The notes under the pieces are model-generated. The model was not told where the DNA came from. It made no database searches and saw only the letters and a program-made list of their open reading frames with translations. Shown here piece by piece: positions 1-10,200 of a DNA stretch of 64,000 nucleotides; the stretch's first letter is position 1, and each line of letters begins with the position of its first letter. The position numbers and the translations under genes are program-made. Origin of the DNA: Mucilaginibacter terrae (GTDB lineage Bacteria; Bacteroidota; Bacteroidia; Sphingobacteriales; Sphingobacteriaceae); NCBI RefSeq assembly GCF_031951985.1, contig NZ_JAVLVU010000001.1, forward strand, positions 62,001 to 126,000. Direction: 5' to 3'.

Positions 1-604
1 GGATGCGCTGGACGGCGGTTTTTGGCAATACGGCGATGACTCTATACCCGAAGTGGGCGTTACCTATTTTGCCGGTACGTTTGTAAGACATCCGCTGGCC
101 TTGGCCACTACCAAGGCATCGCTCAATTATATGAAAGCAATGGGGCCGCAGCTACAAGAAAACCTCAATGCCAATACACGCTACCTGGCCGACAGCATAA
201 ACACCATTTGCCAAAGGTTAAAGGTGCCTATATTCATCGCTCAATTTGGCTCGCTTTGGCGCATCCGTTTCCTGGCCGAATACCCATACCAGGAATTGTT
301 TTTTACCCTAATGCGCTACAAAGGTATTCACATACTCGAGGGCTTTCCTTGTTATATGACCACCGCCCACAGCAAAGCCGATATAGAGAAGATCATCAGC
401 TGTTTTGAAGAAAGCCTTACAGAATTGATCGGCTATAATTTTATTCCTTCATACGATCATCCGGCACCTGATAAAATTAAAGTATTGAACCAGCCACCTA
501 TACCCGGTGCAAGGCTTGGTAAAGACAAAGATGGAAACCCGGCCTGGTTCACCATCGATGAAGCAAACCCCGGTAAATACTTAATGATAAATCAATCTCA
601 CTAA
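1..604 (+). CDS. C-terminal aminotransferase (AMT) domain of a PKS/NRPS megasynthase, 5' partial
   Basis: The frame is open from base 2 to the stop at 602-604, so the gene starts outside the window. The visible part begins with a DGGFWQYGDDS-type segment and FVRHPLAL, typical of the glutamate-1-semialdehyde-aminotransferase-like domain found inside hybrid PKS/NRPS proteins of the mycosubtilin kind, where it converts a beta-keto thioester to a beta-amino thioester. The last ~40 residues contain PIPGARLGKDKDGNPAW, which resembles the linker that follows such domains just before a condensation domain. The pyridoxal-binding lysine is upstream and not visible. The next gene starts 5 bases later and begins with a condensation domain, so the two proteins probably act in sequence on one assembly line. 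A standalone aminotransferase is possible but less likely given the linker. Confidence 0.75.
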   Translation, partial: DALDGGFWQYGDDSIPEVGVTYFAGTFVRHPLALATTKASLNYMKAMGPQLQENLNANTRYLADSINTICQRLKVPIFIAQFGSLWRIRFLAEYPYQELFFTLMRYKGIHILEGFPCYMTTAHSKADIEKIISCFEESLTELIGYNFIPSYDHPAPDKIKVLNQPPIPGARLGKDKDGNPAWFTIDEANPGKYLMINQSH

Positions 605-609
605 TTTTA

Positions 610-1032
610 ATGCACACTTTTACGCCTGTTGATTTCGATCCTTTTGCTGATGAACAAGAGATAGAGAAAATTATTTATACCAATGAGCCGCAAAAAGAAA
701 TGTGGCTTTCCTGTATGATCGGTGGCCAGGAGGCTAATTTATCCTATAACGAATCGGTCTCTTTAGAATTGAAGGGTAATCTTAATTTTAATGCGTTTGA
801 GCAAGCAGTACAAAGCTTGGTTCAGCGGCATGAGGCTTTGCGATCTACCGTTAGTCCTAATGGCGAAACACTTATCATATACAAAAACTTCCCGCTAAAT
901 CTATTACTGACAGATATTTCCAACATTTCCGAGATTGAGCAAAATATCGAAATAGAATCGTTTTTACGCCGCGAGATCGGCATACCGCTCGACTTGCATA
1001 AAGGGGCCGCTTTTTCGTGCATTTGTTCATGA
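610..1032 (+). CDS. NRPS condensation domain, N-terminal fragment (frameshifted from the following ORF)
   Basis: This 140-residue ORF is the first third of a condensation domain. It contains a QRHEALRST segment (the C2-type motif) and ends in DLHKGAAF, where the family normally continues into the acceptor half of the domain. Translation then runs out of frame to a TGA at 1030. Removing one T from the run at 1011-1015 restores an open frame that reads AAFRAFVHEIS and continues directly into the HHIIGDG catalytic motif of the next ORF. It is therefore the 5' part of one NRPS gene spanning 610-4621, broken either by a real mutation or by a base-calling error. The ATG at 610 lies 5 bases after the aminotransferase stop. 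Confidence 0.8.
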   Translation: MHTFTPVDFDPFADEQEIEKIIYTNEPQKEMWLSCMIGGQEANLSYNESVSLELKGNLNFNAFEQAVQSLVQRHEALRSTVSPNGETLIIYKNFPLNLLLTDISNISEIEQNIEIESFLRREIGIPLDLHKGAAFSCICS

Positions 1033-1048
1033 AATCTCTGAGAAAAAA

Positions 1049-4000
1049 TTGCTTTTTACCATCATTAAACATCATATCATTGGTGATGGCTGGTCTACCG
1101 GGGTAATGCTCGAAGACCTGGCGAAATTTTACAATGCTTATAACCAAAACCACAGTGCTTATTTAGCTACACCCACTCAACTCAGTGATTATGCCTCATG
1201 GCAAGCAGCTTTTAAACAAAGTGCAGTGTACCATGAAACAGTAGCTTTTTGGCTTAACGAGTACAAAAATGGCGCACCGGTACTTAATCTACCTACTGAT
1301 AGGCCCCGCCAACCAACAAGGACTTATAAAGGGCACCGCATCGACGTGCCATTATCGCCTAATTTAGCCTCGAAAGTTAAAGCTATGGGAGCTAAGGCCG
1401 GTGCGAGTTTGGTGACCACCTTGCTTACGGCATTCGAGATACTGTTATACCAAAAAACGCAGCAAACTGATGTTGTAGTAGGGCTTCCCGCTGCTGGGCA
1501 GGCAGCATCAGGTCTTACGGGCGTAGTGGGACATTGTGTAAACCTGTTACCGCTGCTAAGTCATATAGCACCCGCTTCATCGTTTATCGACTATTTAAAG
1601 AAGCGTAAAAAAGAGGTATTAGACGCCTATGATCATCAAAACATCACCTTTGGCGAACTGATTCGTAAACTTTACATCCCCCGCGATGCCTCGCGTATAC
1701 CGTTGGTGCCGGTTATTTTTAATATTGATATGGGTATGGATAACGCAGTAGCGTTTGATGGGCTTGAGCTTAAGTTGATCAGTAACCCGCGATCATACGA
1801 GAATTTTGAACTGTACCTGAACGTAACCCGTTCTAAAGAGGACATAGTTTTGGAGTGGTCCTACAATACCGATATTTTTGATGCCCAAACCATTGAAGGC
1901 TATAATAGTAGTTATGTTGATATACTACAGGCAATGGCAGATACTCCGGATGCAAATATTGCACAAATTGCCGGAGTACAGCAAGAACCGGTTAACTTAA
2001 GTGTCATTTCTGGCGATAAAGCTCATATTGAGGCAAATACCAATCTGATAACCTTGTTTGGGGCTACTGCAAAGCAGTATGCACACAAGATCGCAGTAAC
2101 TTTTAATCAAACTACGCTTACATACGCACAACTTGGCCAAAAAGTAAACCAGTTATCTGCATTTTTGGTGCAGAAGGGGGTAAGCAAAGGCGACATCGTA
2201 GCCCTGTTACTCAGTCGGTCGGCACAAATGGTGGTCTCAATGCTGGCTGTTTTAAAAGCAGGAGCGGCGTATTTGCCCTTAGATCCCAATTATCCGGAAG
2301 AGCGGATAGCCTTTATGCTCGAAGACTCGTTGGCTAAATTACTGCTGGTATCTCAGCCCTATAAAGGCATTTATGGTAATGTTGTTAATGAGATTATTGT
2401 AGAAGATGCCTGGACGCAGTTAGATAACTATGATACTAACGACACAGCCGCTAAATTAATTGGCGATGACCTTGCTTATATAATCTATACCTCGGGCTCT
2501 ACCGGCAAGCCTAAGGGGGTGAAGATAACACATGGCAACCTGATCAACTTTTTGCTCAGCATGCAAAAAGTGCCCGGCGTTAATAGTACCGACCGCTTGC
2601 TGGCTATTACCACAATATCATTCGATATTGCCGGTCTCGAGCTGTACGTTCCGCTTATATCAGGAGCCGAACTGATAGTGGCTGATGCCGAAACGGCAAG
2701 AGATGGTCGTTTGCTGGTTAACAGGATCACTGAGAGCAACATTACCGTATTGCAGGCAACGCCATCTACCTGGCAAATGCTTATCGATTCGGGTATGCAA
2801 AGGCGGGAAAATTTAAAGGCACTATCAGGCGGCGAACCGCTGTCAAAAGAATTAGCCAATCAATTGCTTACGCTTACCGCGAGTTTATGGAATATGTATG
2901 GCCCTACCGAAACCACCGTATGGTCTACCCTCAAACAGGTAATAAAAGGCGAAAAGCTGATCACCGTTGGTAAGCCGATTAGTAACACCCAGGTTTATAT
3001 CATGAATGAGGCAGGTAACCCACTTCCTGCTGGCACTTCCGGTGAGATCTGCATAGGCGGATATGGTGTAGCAAAAGGGTACCTAAACAGGGCTCAACTT
3101 ACTGCCGAAAAATTTGTGACCGATACCATATTTCAAACACATCCCGCTAAATTATACCGCACGGGCGACTTGGGTAAGCTGTTGGATAATGGCGAGATCC
3201 AATGCTTGGGAAGAATTGACGATCAGGTAAAAATAAGAGGACACCGCATAGAACTTGGCGAGATAGAGAATTCGATATCCTTATTAGATGGCGTAAAGCA
3301 GTGTGTTGTTATGGCTTATGATGATGCTTTGCTTAATAAATACCTGGTGGCCTTTGTTATAACCGACAATGCACATGCAGGGCTGGTAACAAGCAATATA
3401 ACCAACCAATGGCGGGAAAAGCTGGCAGCGTATCTTCCTGAATATATGTTGCCCGAAGATTTTATACACGTCGCCGCTTTTCCAAAAACGCCCAATGGTA
3501 AAACAGACCGTAAAGCCCTTCCTAAGCCCGAGCGTACACAACAGTATGAAAGCAAAAGTGAAGCACTACCAGTAACAGATGAGGAAAAACTGATAGCCAC
3601 TATATTTGCAGAGATACTTGGCCTTACTAACGTGTGTGTTACCGATGATTTTTTTGCATTGGGTGGGCATTCTTTGTTAGCTATTAAAGTAATGGTAGCT
3701 ATTGAAAAGCTTACCGGCGACCGACTTCCACTGGCTGCTTTTTTTAATAATTCTACCGTAGAAAAATTAGCAGCCCTATTGGCAGGCCATAAAACTGTTG
3801 AAAGTTGGGAAACCGTTGTACCCATTAAAAAAGACGGTATAAAGCCACCGCTGTTTTTGGTACATGGCAGCGGGTTGAATTTGCTGTTGTTCAAATCTAT
3901 AGGTGATCATTTTGATGAAGACCACCCTCTGTACGGTATCCAAGCCATTGGTCTTGCCTCGCCGGCAGCACTTCCGGAGACTGTGGAAGCTATAGCTGCG

Positions 4001-4621
4001 TATCATGTAAGCGAGATACTCAAGGCGCGGCCCGAAGGCCCTTATGCCATTGCTGGTTACTCGTATGGCGGCTTTATAGCCTATGAAATTGTGAAAAAGC
4101 TTATAAATAGCGGTAAAAAAGTGAGTTTTTTTGGCATTATTGATACAGATGCATGGGCAGCTATGCCGCCCAAAACCACTGCAGGGCGCATCATCAAAAA
4201 GGTGATCAGACAATTTCATAAGATCCCTTTCTTTATTAACTCCTTCATTAAATATCCGGGCGAAGCATTAGCCTATCAGCAACTGGTATTTAAAAGGAAA
4301 TTTGCTCAGAAAGACTTATCCAGATCTGCATCTTCAGTTCAGCAATATACAGCCTATGAGCAACAGCTACGCAAAAGCTATAATAATGTAGTTAAAGCTT
4401 ATCGCATAACGCCTTTTGATATTGAGGTGTCGCTTTTTAAGGTTGAGAAGAGAATTTATTTTGTAGATAATCCCAAATTCATGGGCTGGAATAGGATCGC
4501 ACTAAAAGGTGTTAAAGTATATACCGTTCCGGGCGATCATAACACGTTCCGTTTACCGCCAAATGATAAAATTTTTGCCGCAGTAATTCAAAAAGCTATG
4601 GATGTAAGCGTGAAAAATTGA
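1049..4621 (+). CDS. NRPS terminal module: C (rest)-A-T-TE, probably glycine-activating
   Basis: This is the main body of the gene that begins at 610; the TTG at 1049 is only where the frame opens. In order it carries the condensation active site HHIIGDG (nt ~1070-1090), an adenylation domain (~2040-3510) with IIYTSGSTGKPKG, NMYGPTETT and YRTGDLG, a carrier domain with GGHSL whose phosphopantetheine serine codon is at 3671, and a thioesterase with GYSYGG (serine codon at 4061) and a PGDHNTF histidine motif. The terminal TE implies chain release, so this is the last module of the assembly line. Reading the ten specificity positions by eye gives roughly D-I-L-Q-L-G-M-V-W-K, closest to glycine codes I know; this is inference. 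If the frameshift is real, the module lacks a functional C domain. Confidence 0.85.
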   Translation: MLFTIIKHHIIGDGWSTGVMLEDLAKFYNAYNQNHSAYLATPTQLSDYASWQAAFKQSAVYHETVAFWLNEYKNGAPVLNLPTDRPRQPTRTYKGHRIDVPLSPNLASKVKAMGAKAGASLVTTLLTAFEILLYQKTQQTDVVVGLPAAGQAASGLTGVVGHCVNLLPLLSHIAPASSFIDYLKKRKKEVLDAYDHQNITFGELIRKLYIPRDASRIPLVPVIFNIDMGMDNAVAFDGLELKLISNPRSYENFELYLNVTRSKEDIVLEWSYNTDIFDAQTIEGYNSSYVDILQAMADTPDANIAQIAGVQQEPVNLSVISGDKAHIEANTNLITLFGATAKQYAHKIAVTFNQTTLTYAQLGQKVNQLSAFLVQKGVSKGDIVALLLSRSAQMVVSMLAVLKAGAAYLPLDPNYPEERIAFMLEDSLAKLLLVSQPYKGIYGNVVNEIIVEDAWTQLDNYDTNDTAAKLIGDDLAYIIYTSGSTGKPKGVKITHGNLINFLLSMQKVPGVNSTDRLLAITTISFDIAGLELYVPLISGAELIVADAETARDGRLLVNRITESNITVLQATPSTWQMLIDSGMQRRENLKALSGGEPLSKELANQLLTLTASLWNMYGPTETTVWSTLKQVIKGEKLITVGKPISNTQVYIMNEAGNPLPAGTSGEICIGGYGVAKGYLNRAQLTAEKFVTDTIFQTHPAKLYRTGDLGKLLDNGEIQCLGRIDDQVKIRGHRIELGEIENSISLLDGVKQCVVMAYDDALLNKYLVAFVITDNAHAGLVTSNITNQWREKLAAYLPEYMLPEDFIHVAAFPKTPNGKTDRKALPKPERTQQYESKSEALPVTDEEKLIATIFAEILGLTNVCVTDDFFALGGHSLLAIKVMVAIEKLTGDRLPLAAFFNNSTVEKLAALLAGHKTVESWETVVPIKKDGIKPPLFLVHGSGLNLLLFKSIGDHFDEDHPLYGIQAIGLASPAALPETVEAIAAYHVSEILKARPEGPYAIAGYSYGGFIAYEIVKKLINSGKKVSFFGIIDTDAWAAMPPKTTAGRIIKKVIRQFHKIPFFINSFIKYPGEALAYQQLVFKRKFAQKDLSRSASSVQQYTAYEQQLRKSYNNVVKAYRITPFDIEVSLFKVEKRIYFVDNPKFMGWNRIALKGVKVYTVPGDHNTFRLPPNDKIFAAVIQKAMDVSVKN

Positions 4622-4929
4622 TCATAGACCAACCTTTCACTTTATCCAGATGGAATAATTGACAGTGAATTAAGCGAAAAATTGCCCGTTTTAAAGCAAT
4701 TGGATCTAAAGCGTGAAATATTGGTGATCAGTTATTACGTGAAGTATTTGATCACAGTGGTAAGAACTTTAGGTAAAGGGTTTGGATGCAACTGAATTCA
4801 AGTAACCTAAAATCGTTAATAAATTAATTGTCAACGGATTAAGTTGTATTTGAAATACCTAAGGTAAGTTTTACCCGCAGGTGTTCAGTTAGGTATTCTG
4901 AAACGTGGCTTTACTGAGGGGTAATTAAT

Positions 4930-4958
4930 AAAAAAAACCTTAAATAAGCTATTTAAGG
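4930..4958 (-). terminator. Rho-independent terminator (minus strand)
   Basis: A perfect 9-bp stem CCTTAAATA/TATTTAAGG (4938-4946 and 4950-4958) with a 3-base loop is followed on the minus strand by a run of eight T residues (plus-strand A run 4930-4937). The only candidate transcript on that strand is the tRNA-like fragment at 4989-5020, which lies just upstream of it. Confidence 0.6.
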
Positions 4959-4988
4959 GGTTTCGGGTGGTGGAAAGATCACCTGTTG

Positions 4989-5020
4989 TGATCCCATCAG
5001 GATTCGAACCTGTCCTTGTA
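4989..5020 (-). other. tRNA 3'-end-like fragment (T arm and acceptor 3' strand)
   Basis: On the minus strand the sequence reads CAGGTTCGAATCCTG followed by ATGGGATCA. This is a T arm (4-bp stem, canonical TTCGAAT loop) and what would be the 3' acceptor strand. I could not find a matching 5' acceptor strand, D arm or anticodon arm upstream, so it is not a whole tRNA. Such 3' ends are often left as attachment-site copies when an element integrates into a tRNA gene; no integrase is visible nearby, so that origin is inference. Confidence 0.35.
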
Positions 5021-5433
5021 ATGTGCTTATTATCAGTAATCTATGTAATTAAAAGCATTTCAGGTGTTTACCTGGGTAACTCAAACCATTAACAATTCGA
5101 ATATAAGCTATTTTACGAGTAACTTATAACTTTAAATTTCTTTCAACTTTAAAGCTATACTTTTTCATTTAACTTACATGCTACCCATTCCTATCTAGCA
5201 AAAGGTTTCCATTTACTTGATGGAGGAAGAGCATATATAAATAGGAAATGATAAAAGCTGCTATGACCTTACAGACCGGACCGTATGTCTTTGTTATTTT
5301 ATAAAGAAGCCAGATTTGTTATGTATACTGAAAGTATTTGACCACATGAGTTTTGCAAATAACATATGTAGCGTGCTTGACCGTTTTTAAAAATAACAGA
5401 AACGAAAATATAAATAGATTCATTAGGTTAATA

Positions 5434-5461
5434 TTGAGTTAATACCAACAGCTTACTTTCG
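5434..5461 (+). promoter_or_regulatory. Candidate promoter of the ECF sigma factor
   Basis: TTG at 5434-5436 and a TTACTTTC element at 5453-5460, 16 bases apart, resemble the Bacteroidota -33 and -7 (TAnnTTTG) elements with one or two mismatches each. The start codon is at 5479. Confidence 0.35.
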
Positions 5462-5478
5462 CTACAATTAAACGTCCT

Positions 5479-6072
5479 ATGGCTATTGTGAATATTGAGC
5501 ACCTGAAAAATTTAAAACGGGGAGATAGTAAGGCTTTCAATATGATTTTTAATGCTTATTGGGATAAGCTTTTCAGGGCTGCATTTTATCGCGTCGAAAA
5601 CTATGATCAGGCTCAGGACATCGTTCAAGAGGTGTTCATTAAGCTTTGGGACTGCCGTTCAGATTTAAATATTACTGAGGAAAATATAGAGTATTACCTG
5701 TTAAAGTCAGTTAAACATAGAGTAATCTCCTATTACCGTTCTTCACAAGTAGCTGAATCGGTGTTAGAGGCTTCGTTGAAGGATTTTAATGAGGCTTTTG
5801 AGGGAAATATGAATGTTCAATTTGAGGTAGTCGAAAAATATGTTCAAACTCAATTAATGCAACTCCCTCCAAATATGCGTGTCGCTTATCAAATGCGCGA
5901 TGACGAACACAGTATAACAGAAATTGCCAGTCATCTCAATCTGGCAGAGCAAACGGTTAAAAACCATCTTTATGAGGCCAAAACCAGATTGCGCGCTGCT
6001 GTTAAATCAGAATTTCTTACAGATCAGATCGCAATGCTCTTTGTTGCCATTATTCTGCTAACAAAGAATTAA
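5479..6072 (+). CDS. ECF-family RNA polymerase sigma factor
   Basis: This 197-residue protein has the two-domain layout of extracytoplasmic-function sigma factors: region 2 around residues 15-80 (YDQAQDIVQEVFIKLWD) and region 4 around residues 125-180 (LPPNMRVAYQM, then ITEIASHLNLAEQTVKNHLYEA). It would direct RNA polymerase to a small set of promoters. It is followed after 75 bases by a FecR-type anti-sigma factor and then a SusC with an N-terminal STN signalling domain, the classical order for trans-envelope signalling where substrate binding at the outer membrane releases the sigma factor. The C-terminal tail is hydrophobic (IAMLFVAIILL), as is frequent in Bacteroidota members of the family. 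Confidence 0.93.
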   Translation: MAIVNIEHLKNLKRGDSKAFNMIFNAYWDKLFRAAFYRVENYDQAQDIVQEVFIKLWDCRSDLNITEENIEYYLLKSVKHRVISYYRSSQVAESVLEASLKDFNEAFEGNMNVQFEVVEKYVQTQLMQLPPNMRVAYQMRDDEHSITEIASHLNLAEQTVKNHLYEAKTRLRAAVKSEFLTDQIAMLFVAIILLTKN

Positions 6073-6147
6073 CATAAGCCTAAACTCTTCTTAAAGTACT
6101 TTGAAGTTTTCAAGCGTGTACAGTATGAAAGATCATCATTGCTGTAT

Positions 6148-7113
6148 ATGGATAAAGACTATTTAAAAGAGCTTTTTGAAAAATTTGAGCGTAACGATTT
6201 AAGCGAGCAGGAAAAAGAACATCTTGACAACTGGTATAACTCTTTTGAAAAAAAAGCACAGTTTGAACCTTTACAGGATAGTGCAATCAGGAAAGAAGTT
6301 TACCGCGCTATAAATGGTCCGGTTACTAAGTTTATCTCTCAAACTAAACCTGTAATTAAAAGGCTTTACTGGCCTTTGGGTATAGCAGCATCTTTACTGA
6401 TCGTCTTTACCGTGCTTATCCAAACGAAAGGTACCTTTAAGCAAAATAGAACAACTACGGAACTGGCATCGTCGGTTTATACCGTATTTACCCAGCCAGG
6501 AGAAGTTAAGAAGCTAACCCTTCCGGACAGTTCGGTGATATGGGTCAATTCTGCATCCAAAGTACAGTTCAACACCCATACGTTTTCGAATAAAAGAGAT
6601 ATACTGCTTAAAGAAGGCGAAGCTTATTTTCAAGTAGTTAAAAATCCCAAAAGCCCTTTTAGGGTACATACAAAAACGCTTACTACCCAGGTATTCGGTA
6701 CCTCGTTTAACGTGAAGGCTTACGAAAAACTGGGTTATACTTCGGTTCATGTAATTACTGGTCGTGTGGGTGTTAGCAGTAAAAGCGGTAATGCACATGT
6801 AATGTTGGTACCTAACCAGTTCACCATACTTAATGCCGGTACAAATAAACTGGATATAAATATTAGCGAACCAGGTGCCAATAGCTGGATAGATGGTACC
6901 ATAAAAATCAAAAATGCATCTTTTAATGAGTTAGCCTTAATTCTTTACAATCACTATAAAATTAAATGTACTACTACAGTACCTCGTATACAGCAGCAAT
7001 CATTTACCATAACTATACTGAAATCTACCACGCTCGATCAAACGCTCAGGATCGTTTGTGCAATCCACAACAATAAATACAGGAGGGAAAAGAATGAAGT
7101 AATGATCTACTAA
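6148..7113 (+). CDS. FecR-family anti-sigma factor
   Basis: I place the start at the ATG at 6148 (protein begins MDKDYLKEL); the open frame runs slightly further upstream from a TTG at 6139. The protein of about 321 residues has a cytoplasmic N-terminal part, one membrane segment near residues 72-88 (WPLGIAASLLIVFTVLI) and a periplasmic FecR domain (LPDSSVIWVNSASKV, ILLKEGEAYFQV, VFGTSFNVKAY) with a C-terminal domain that in the family contacts the STN domain of the receptor. It should hold the upstream ECF sigma factor inactive until the downstream SusC signals. A stable hairpin sits between its stop and the SusC gene. Confidence 0.93.
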   Translation: MDKDYLKELFEKFERNDLSEQEKEHLDNWYNSFEKKAQFEPLQDSAIRKEVYRAINGPVTKFISQTKPVIKRLYWPLGIAASLLIVFTVLIQTKGTFKQNRTTTELASSVYTVFTQPGEVKKLTLPDSSVIWVNSASKVQFNTHTFSNKRDILLKEGEAYFQVVKNPKSPFRVHTKTLTTQVFGTSFNVKAYEKLGYTSVHVITGRVGVSSKSGNAHVMLVPNQFTILNAGTNKLDINISEPGANSWIDGTIKIKNASFNELALILYNHYKIKCTTTVPRIQQQSFTITILKSTTLDQTLRIVCAIHNNKYRREKNEVMIY

Positions 7114-7125
7114 TTGCAAAAAAAA

Positions 7126-7155
7126 CCGGCAAAGTTGTTAGCGCAACCTTGCCGG
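7126..7155. promoter_or_regulatory. Strong intercistronic hairpin between fecR-like and susC-like genes
   Basis: CCGGCAAAGTTG and CAACCTTGCCGG form a 12-bp stem with one mismatch and a 6-base loop (7126-7155). A-rich tracts flank it on both sides, so a T run follows the stem only on the minus strand; on the plus strand it does not look like a classic terminator. It may act as an mRNA-processing or partial-termination element that separates sigma/anti-sigma expression from the SusCD operon. Confidence 0.5.
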
Positions 7156-7238
7156 CAAAAAAATCATAGTCCGGGCAAGCCTCGAAAACTTCCGGCTATT
7201 ACCATTAAATCAAATGAAATCAAACGGTATTCAAATTT

Positions 7239-10200
7239 ATGAAAAAAAACAAATGGCTAATCAGGAAAGTTATGCGCATTTCTTTTGTTATTCTAACAAT
7301 CACCTTATTCTGCGGTCATTTATTATTTGCGGCAATATCTAACGCCCAAGTACTGACCAGATCGGCAAATATTGAGCTCACTGACGGAAAACTTGAATCA
7401 GCCCTCTCATTATTGAGTAATAAACTCAATGTGCCAATTGCTTACGATGACAAAGATATATTGGCCAGCAAGCATTTGATAAAGGCACGAACCTTTGTGA
7501 ATACCAATGTAGCGAGTATTTTAAATTACATGCTGCAACGGACAAATATTACTTATAAAGTTGCTGAGGGTACAATAATTCTTTTTAAAAAGGCAGATCC
7601 CATACGAATCAATGGTAAGGTGCTGGATGAAACAGGCGAACCATTACCTGGAGTAAACATTGCTGTTAAAGGTACATCGGTACGGTCTATTACTAATTTG
7701 AAAGGAGAGTATAGTATCGCTGCTTCCAGCCGTAATGATGTTTTAGTATTTACATCAATTGGTTTTACAACCAAAGAGGTGTTAGTTGGTGTGCAGTTAA
7801 CGGTAGATGTTAAGATGACCGCCAGTACAGGATCTTTAAATGAAGTTGTAGTAACCGCATTGGGCATAAAAAGGGAGGCCAAAGCATTAAGTTACAGTCA
7901 GCAAAAAGTTGATGTGGAACTCCTTAGTGAAATAAAAAGCCCTAATTTTATTAACTCACTTTCGGGTAAAATAGCAGGCTTGCAGGTTGTGCCCGCCGGT
8001 TTTAATACAGGTTCGGCTCGTGTTGTTATCAGGGGTAACAACTCGTTAACGGGTAATAACCAGCCGTTGTTCGTGGTAGACGGTATGCCTATCGATAACA
8101 CACCAGGCGATGCCGGAAGTTTGGATTACGGTAATAACGCGGCTGATATCAATCCAAATGATATAGAGAATTTGGAGGTTTTGAAAGGACCCAATGCGGC
8201 TGCACTATATGGTTCTCGGGCCGCCAACGGTGTAATACTCATTACCACCAAAAAAGGATCCGGGAAATTTAAGGTCTCTTTTAATTCTAACCTGCAATTT
8301 CAACGGTTAACAGAGTTGCCCGAGTACCAAAATGCATATGGCGTGGGTACCTCTTTTTACATTGATAACACCCATACGCTGCCGGTAGCCAATGTTAATT
8401 ACCGCAGTTGGGGATCGCCGCTTTTAGGCCAGCCTTATGTGGCATTAAATGGCGAAACGAAGGCTTACCTACCTCAGCCTGATAATGTCAAAGACTTTTA
8501 TTCTACTGCACACCTGTTCACCAACTCATTAGCACTTGAAGGTGGGAACGCAGGAACCACGTACAGGCTCTCATATACCAATTATGATGGAACAAGCGTA
8601 GTAGAAGGATTAAACACCAATAAGAGCCATAACATAGACCTTAGGTTAACCAACGCATTAACCAAAAGGATCACGTTTGACACCAAGATCACCTATAACC
8701 GAAATACGGTTAATAACCGGCAGTATTCAAACTCAAATGGGCGTAATCCGACTAATTTGTACACTCAAATGGCAAGAAGCACCGAGCTTTCGGAACTATT
8801 ACCGTACAAAGATCCGCTTACCGGCATGGAAATAGGCACACACCGTAACTTTAGCAACCCTTACTGGGTAATAAACGAAAATCCCAACGAGGATACTAAA
8901 GATCGTTTGATTGCCGCATTCAACCCACAGGTTACCATAACACCCTGGCTTAAATTTGTAGGACGTTTGGGTGCAGATATTTTTTGGAGAGACGGGTTTG
9001 AATTTAATAACATTGGTTCGGTTGTAGCCAGTAATCCAAATGGTTTTATGCGCGCCTTCAACACCAAGCAACAGAATTTCAATCTCGAAGGCTTTTTTAC
9101 GGTAAATAAAAAAACAAGAGACTTCTCCTTTAATGGTGTTTTGGGTAGCAGCAGTTTCAGGTCTGGGTATGAAGACAGGCAGCAACGAGTTAATTCGTTA
9201 TTGCAACCGGGGTTCATCAATTTATCCAATGCTAAAGAACTTCCGACCGTAACCCAGACCATTCGTAAAAAACAGATCAATTCAGTTTACGGATCGCTAT
9301 CGGTAGGGTATCATAATTACGCTTTTGTAGATGTTACTGGCCGTAATGATTGGTCGTCAACATTACCTAAAGCCAACAATTCGTATTTCTACCCTTCATT
9401 AGGGGGCTCATTAATACTTACAGATATGCTTAAACTTAAAAGCGGTATCTTAAGTTACGCAAAGCTTCGTGCTTCTGTTGCCCATGTAGGTAATGACGCT
9501 GATCCGTACCGCTTAAATCAAACTTATTCGTTTAACGGTTTTTTTGACGGAGCACCGCTGGCCTCTTTATCCACTACCATGAACAACCCGGACCTAAAGC
9601 CGGAAAAGACATCATCATTTGAATATGGTGTGGACTTAAACTTTTTTAATAGTCGCTTAGTAATCAATGCGACGCATTATAAATCTGCCACCACTAACCA
9701 AATCCTTACTGCACAACTCCCGGCATCAAGCGGTTATCAGCAGCGTGTGTACAATGCAGGTGAAGTTAAAAACTGGGGTAATGAGCTTTCTGCAAGTATA
9801 GCGGTCATCAAAAAAAGTAAATTTACCTGGCAAACCAACATCAATTACTCGAACAATAAGTCGATGGTTGTAAGCTTAATAGATGGTGTAGATCGTTTTG
9901 TTCTCAATAATAATTCCAGTTACATTTACGTATACGCACAGGTTGGCCAGCCTTACGCATATCTGCGCGGACTTGGGGTAGCACGTGATGCCCAGGGTCA
10001 TATGCTAATTGACGATGGTGGGGGCTTACTTACTAAAGATAATGACATGGCATTTGGTACGGCCTCTCCAAAATGGCTTGGCGGTATCAGTAACACATTT
10101 ACCTATCGCAACTTCACGCTGAATTGCCTTATTGATATTAAAAAAGGTGGCGTTATTTATTCTGGAACATACTCCCGAATGCTAACCAATGGTGTAACAG

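Larger units (their letters stand above)
4622..5478. other. Gene-free stretch between the NRPS and the ECF sigma factor
   Basis: No convincing ORF lies here. It holds a terminator-like hairpin oriented for the minus strand, a tRNA T-arm-like sequence just beside it, and at its right end a candidate promoter for the sigma factor; these are listed separately. The rest is AT-rich sequence in which I see nothing clear. Confidence 0.6.

Noticed and set aside
1011..1032. Programmed ribosomal frameshift in the NRPS gene
   Set aside because: There is a T run but no slippery heptamer with downstream pseudoknot that I can see, and NRPS genes are not known to use frameshifting; mutation or sequencing error is simpler.
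7126..7155. Plain terminator between the anti-sigma factor and SusC genes
   Set aside because: The T run follows the stem only on the minus strand, where there is no gene, so I list it as a hairpin of uncertain role.
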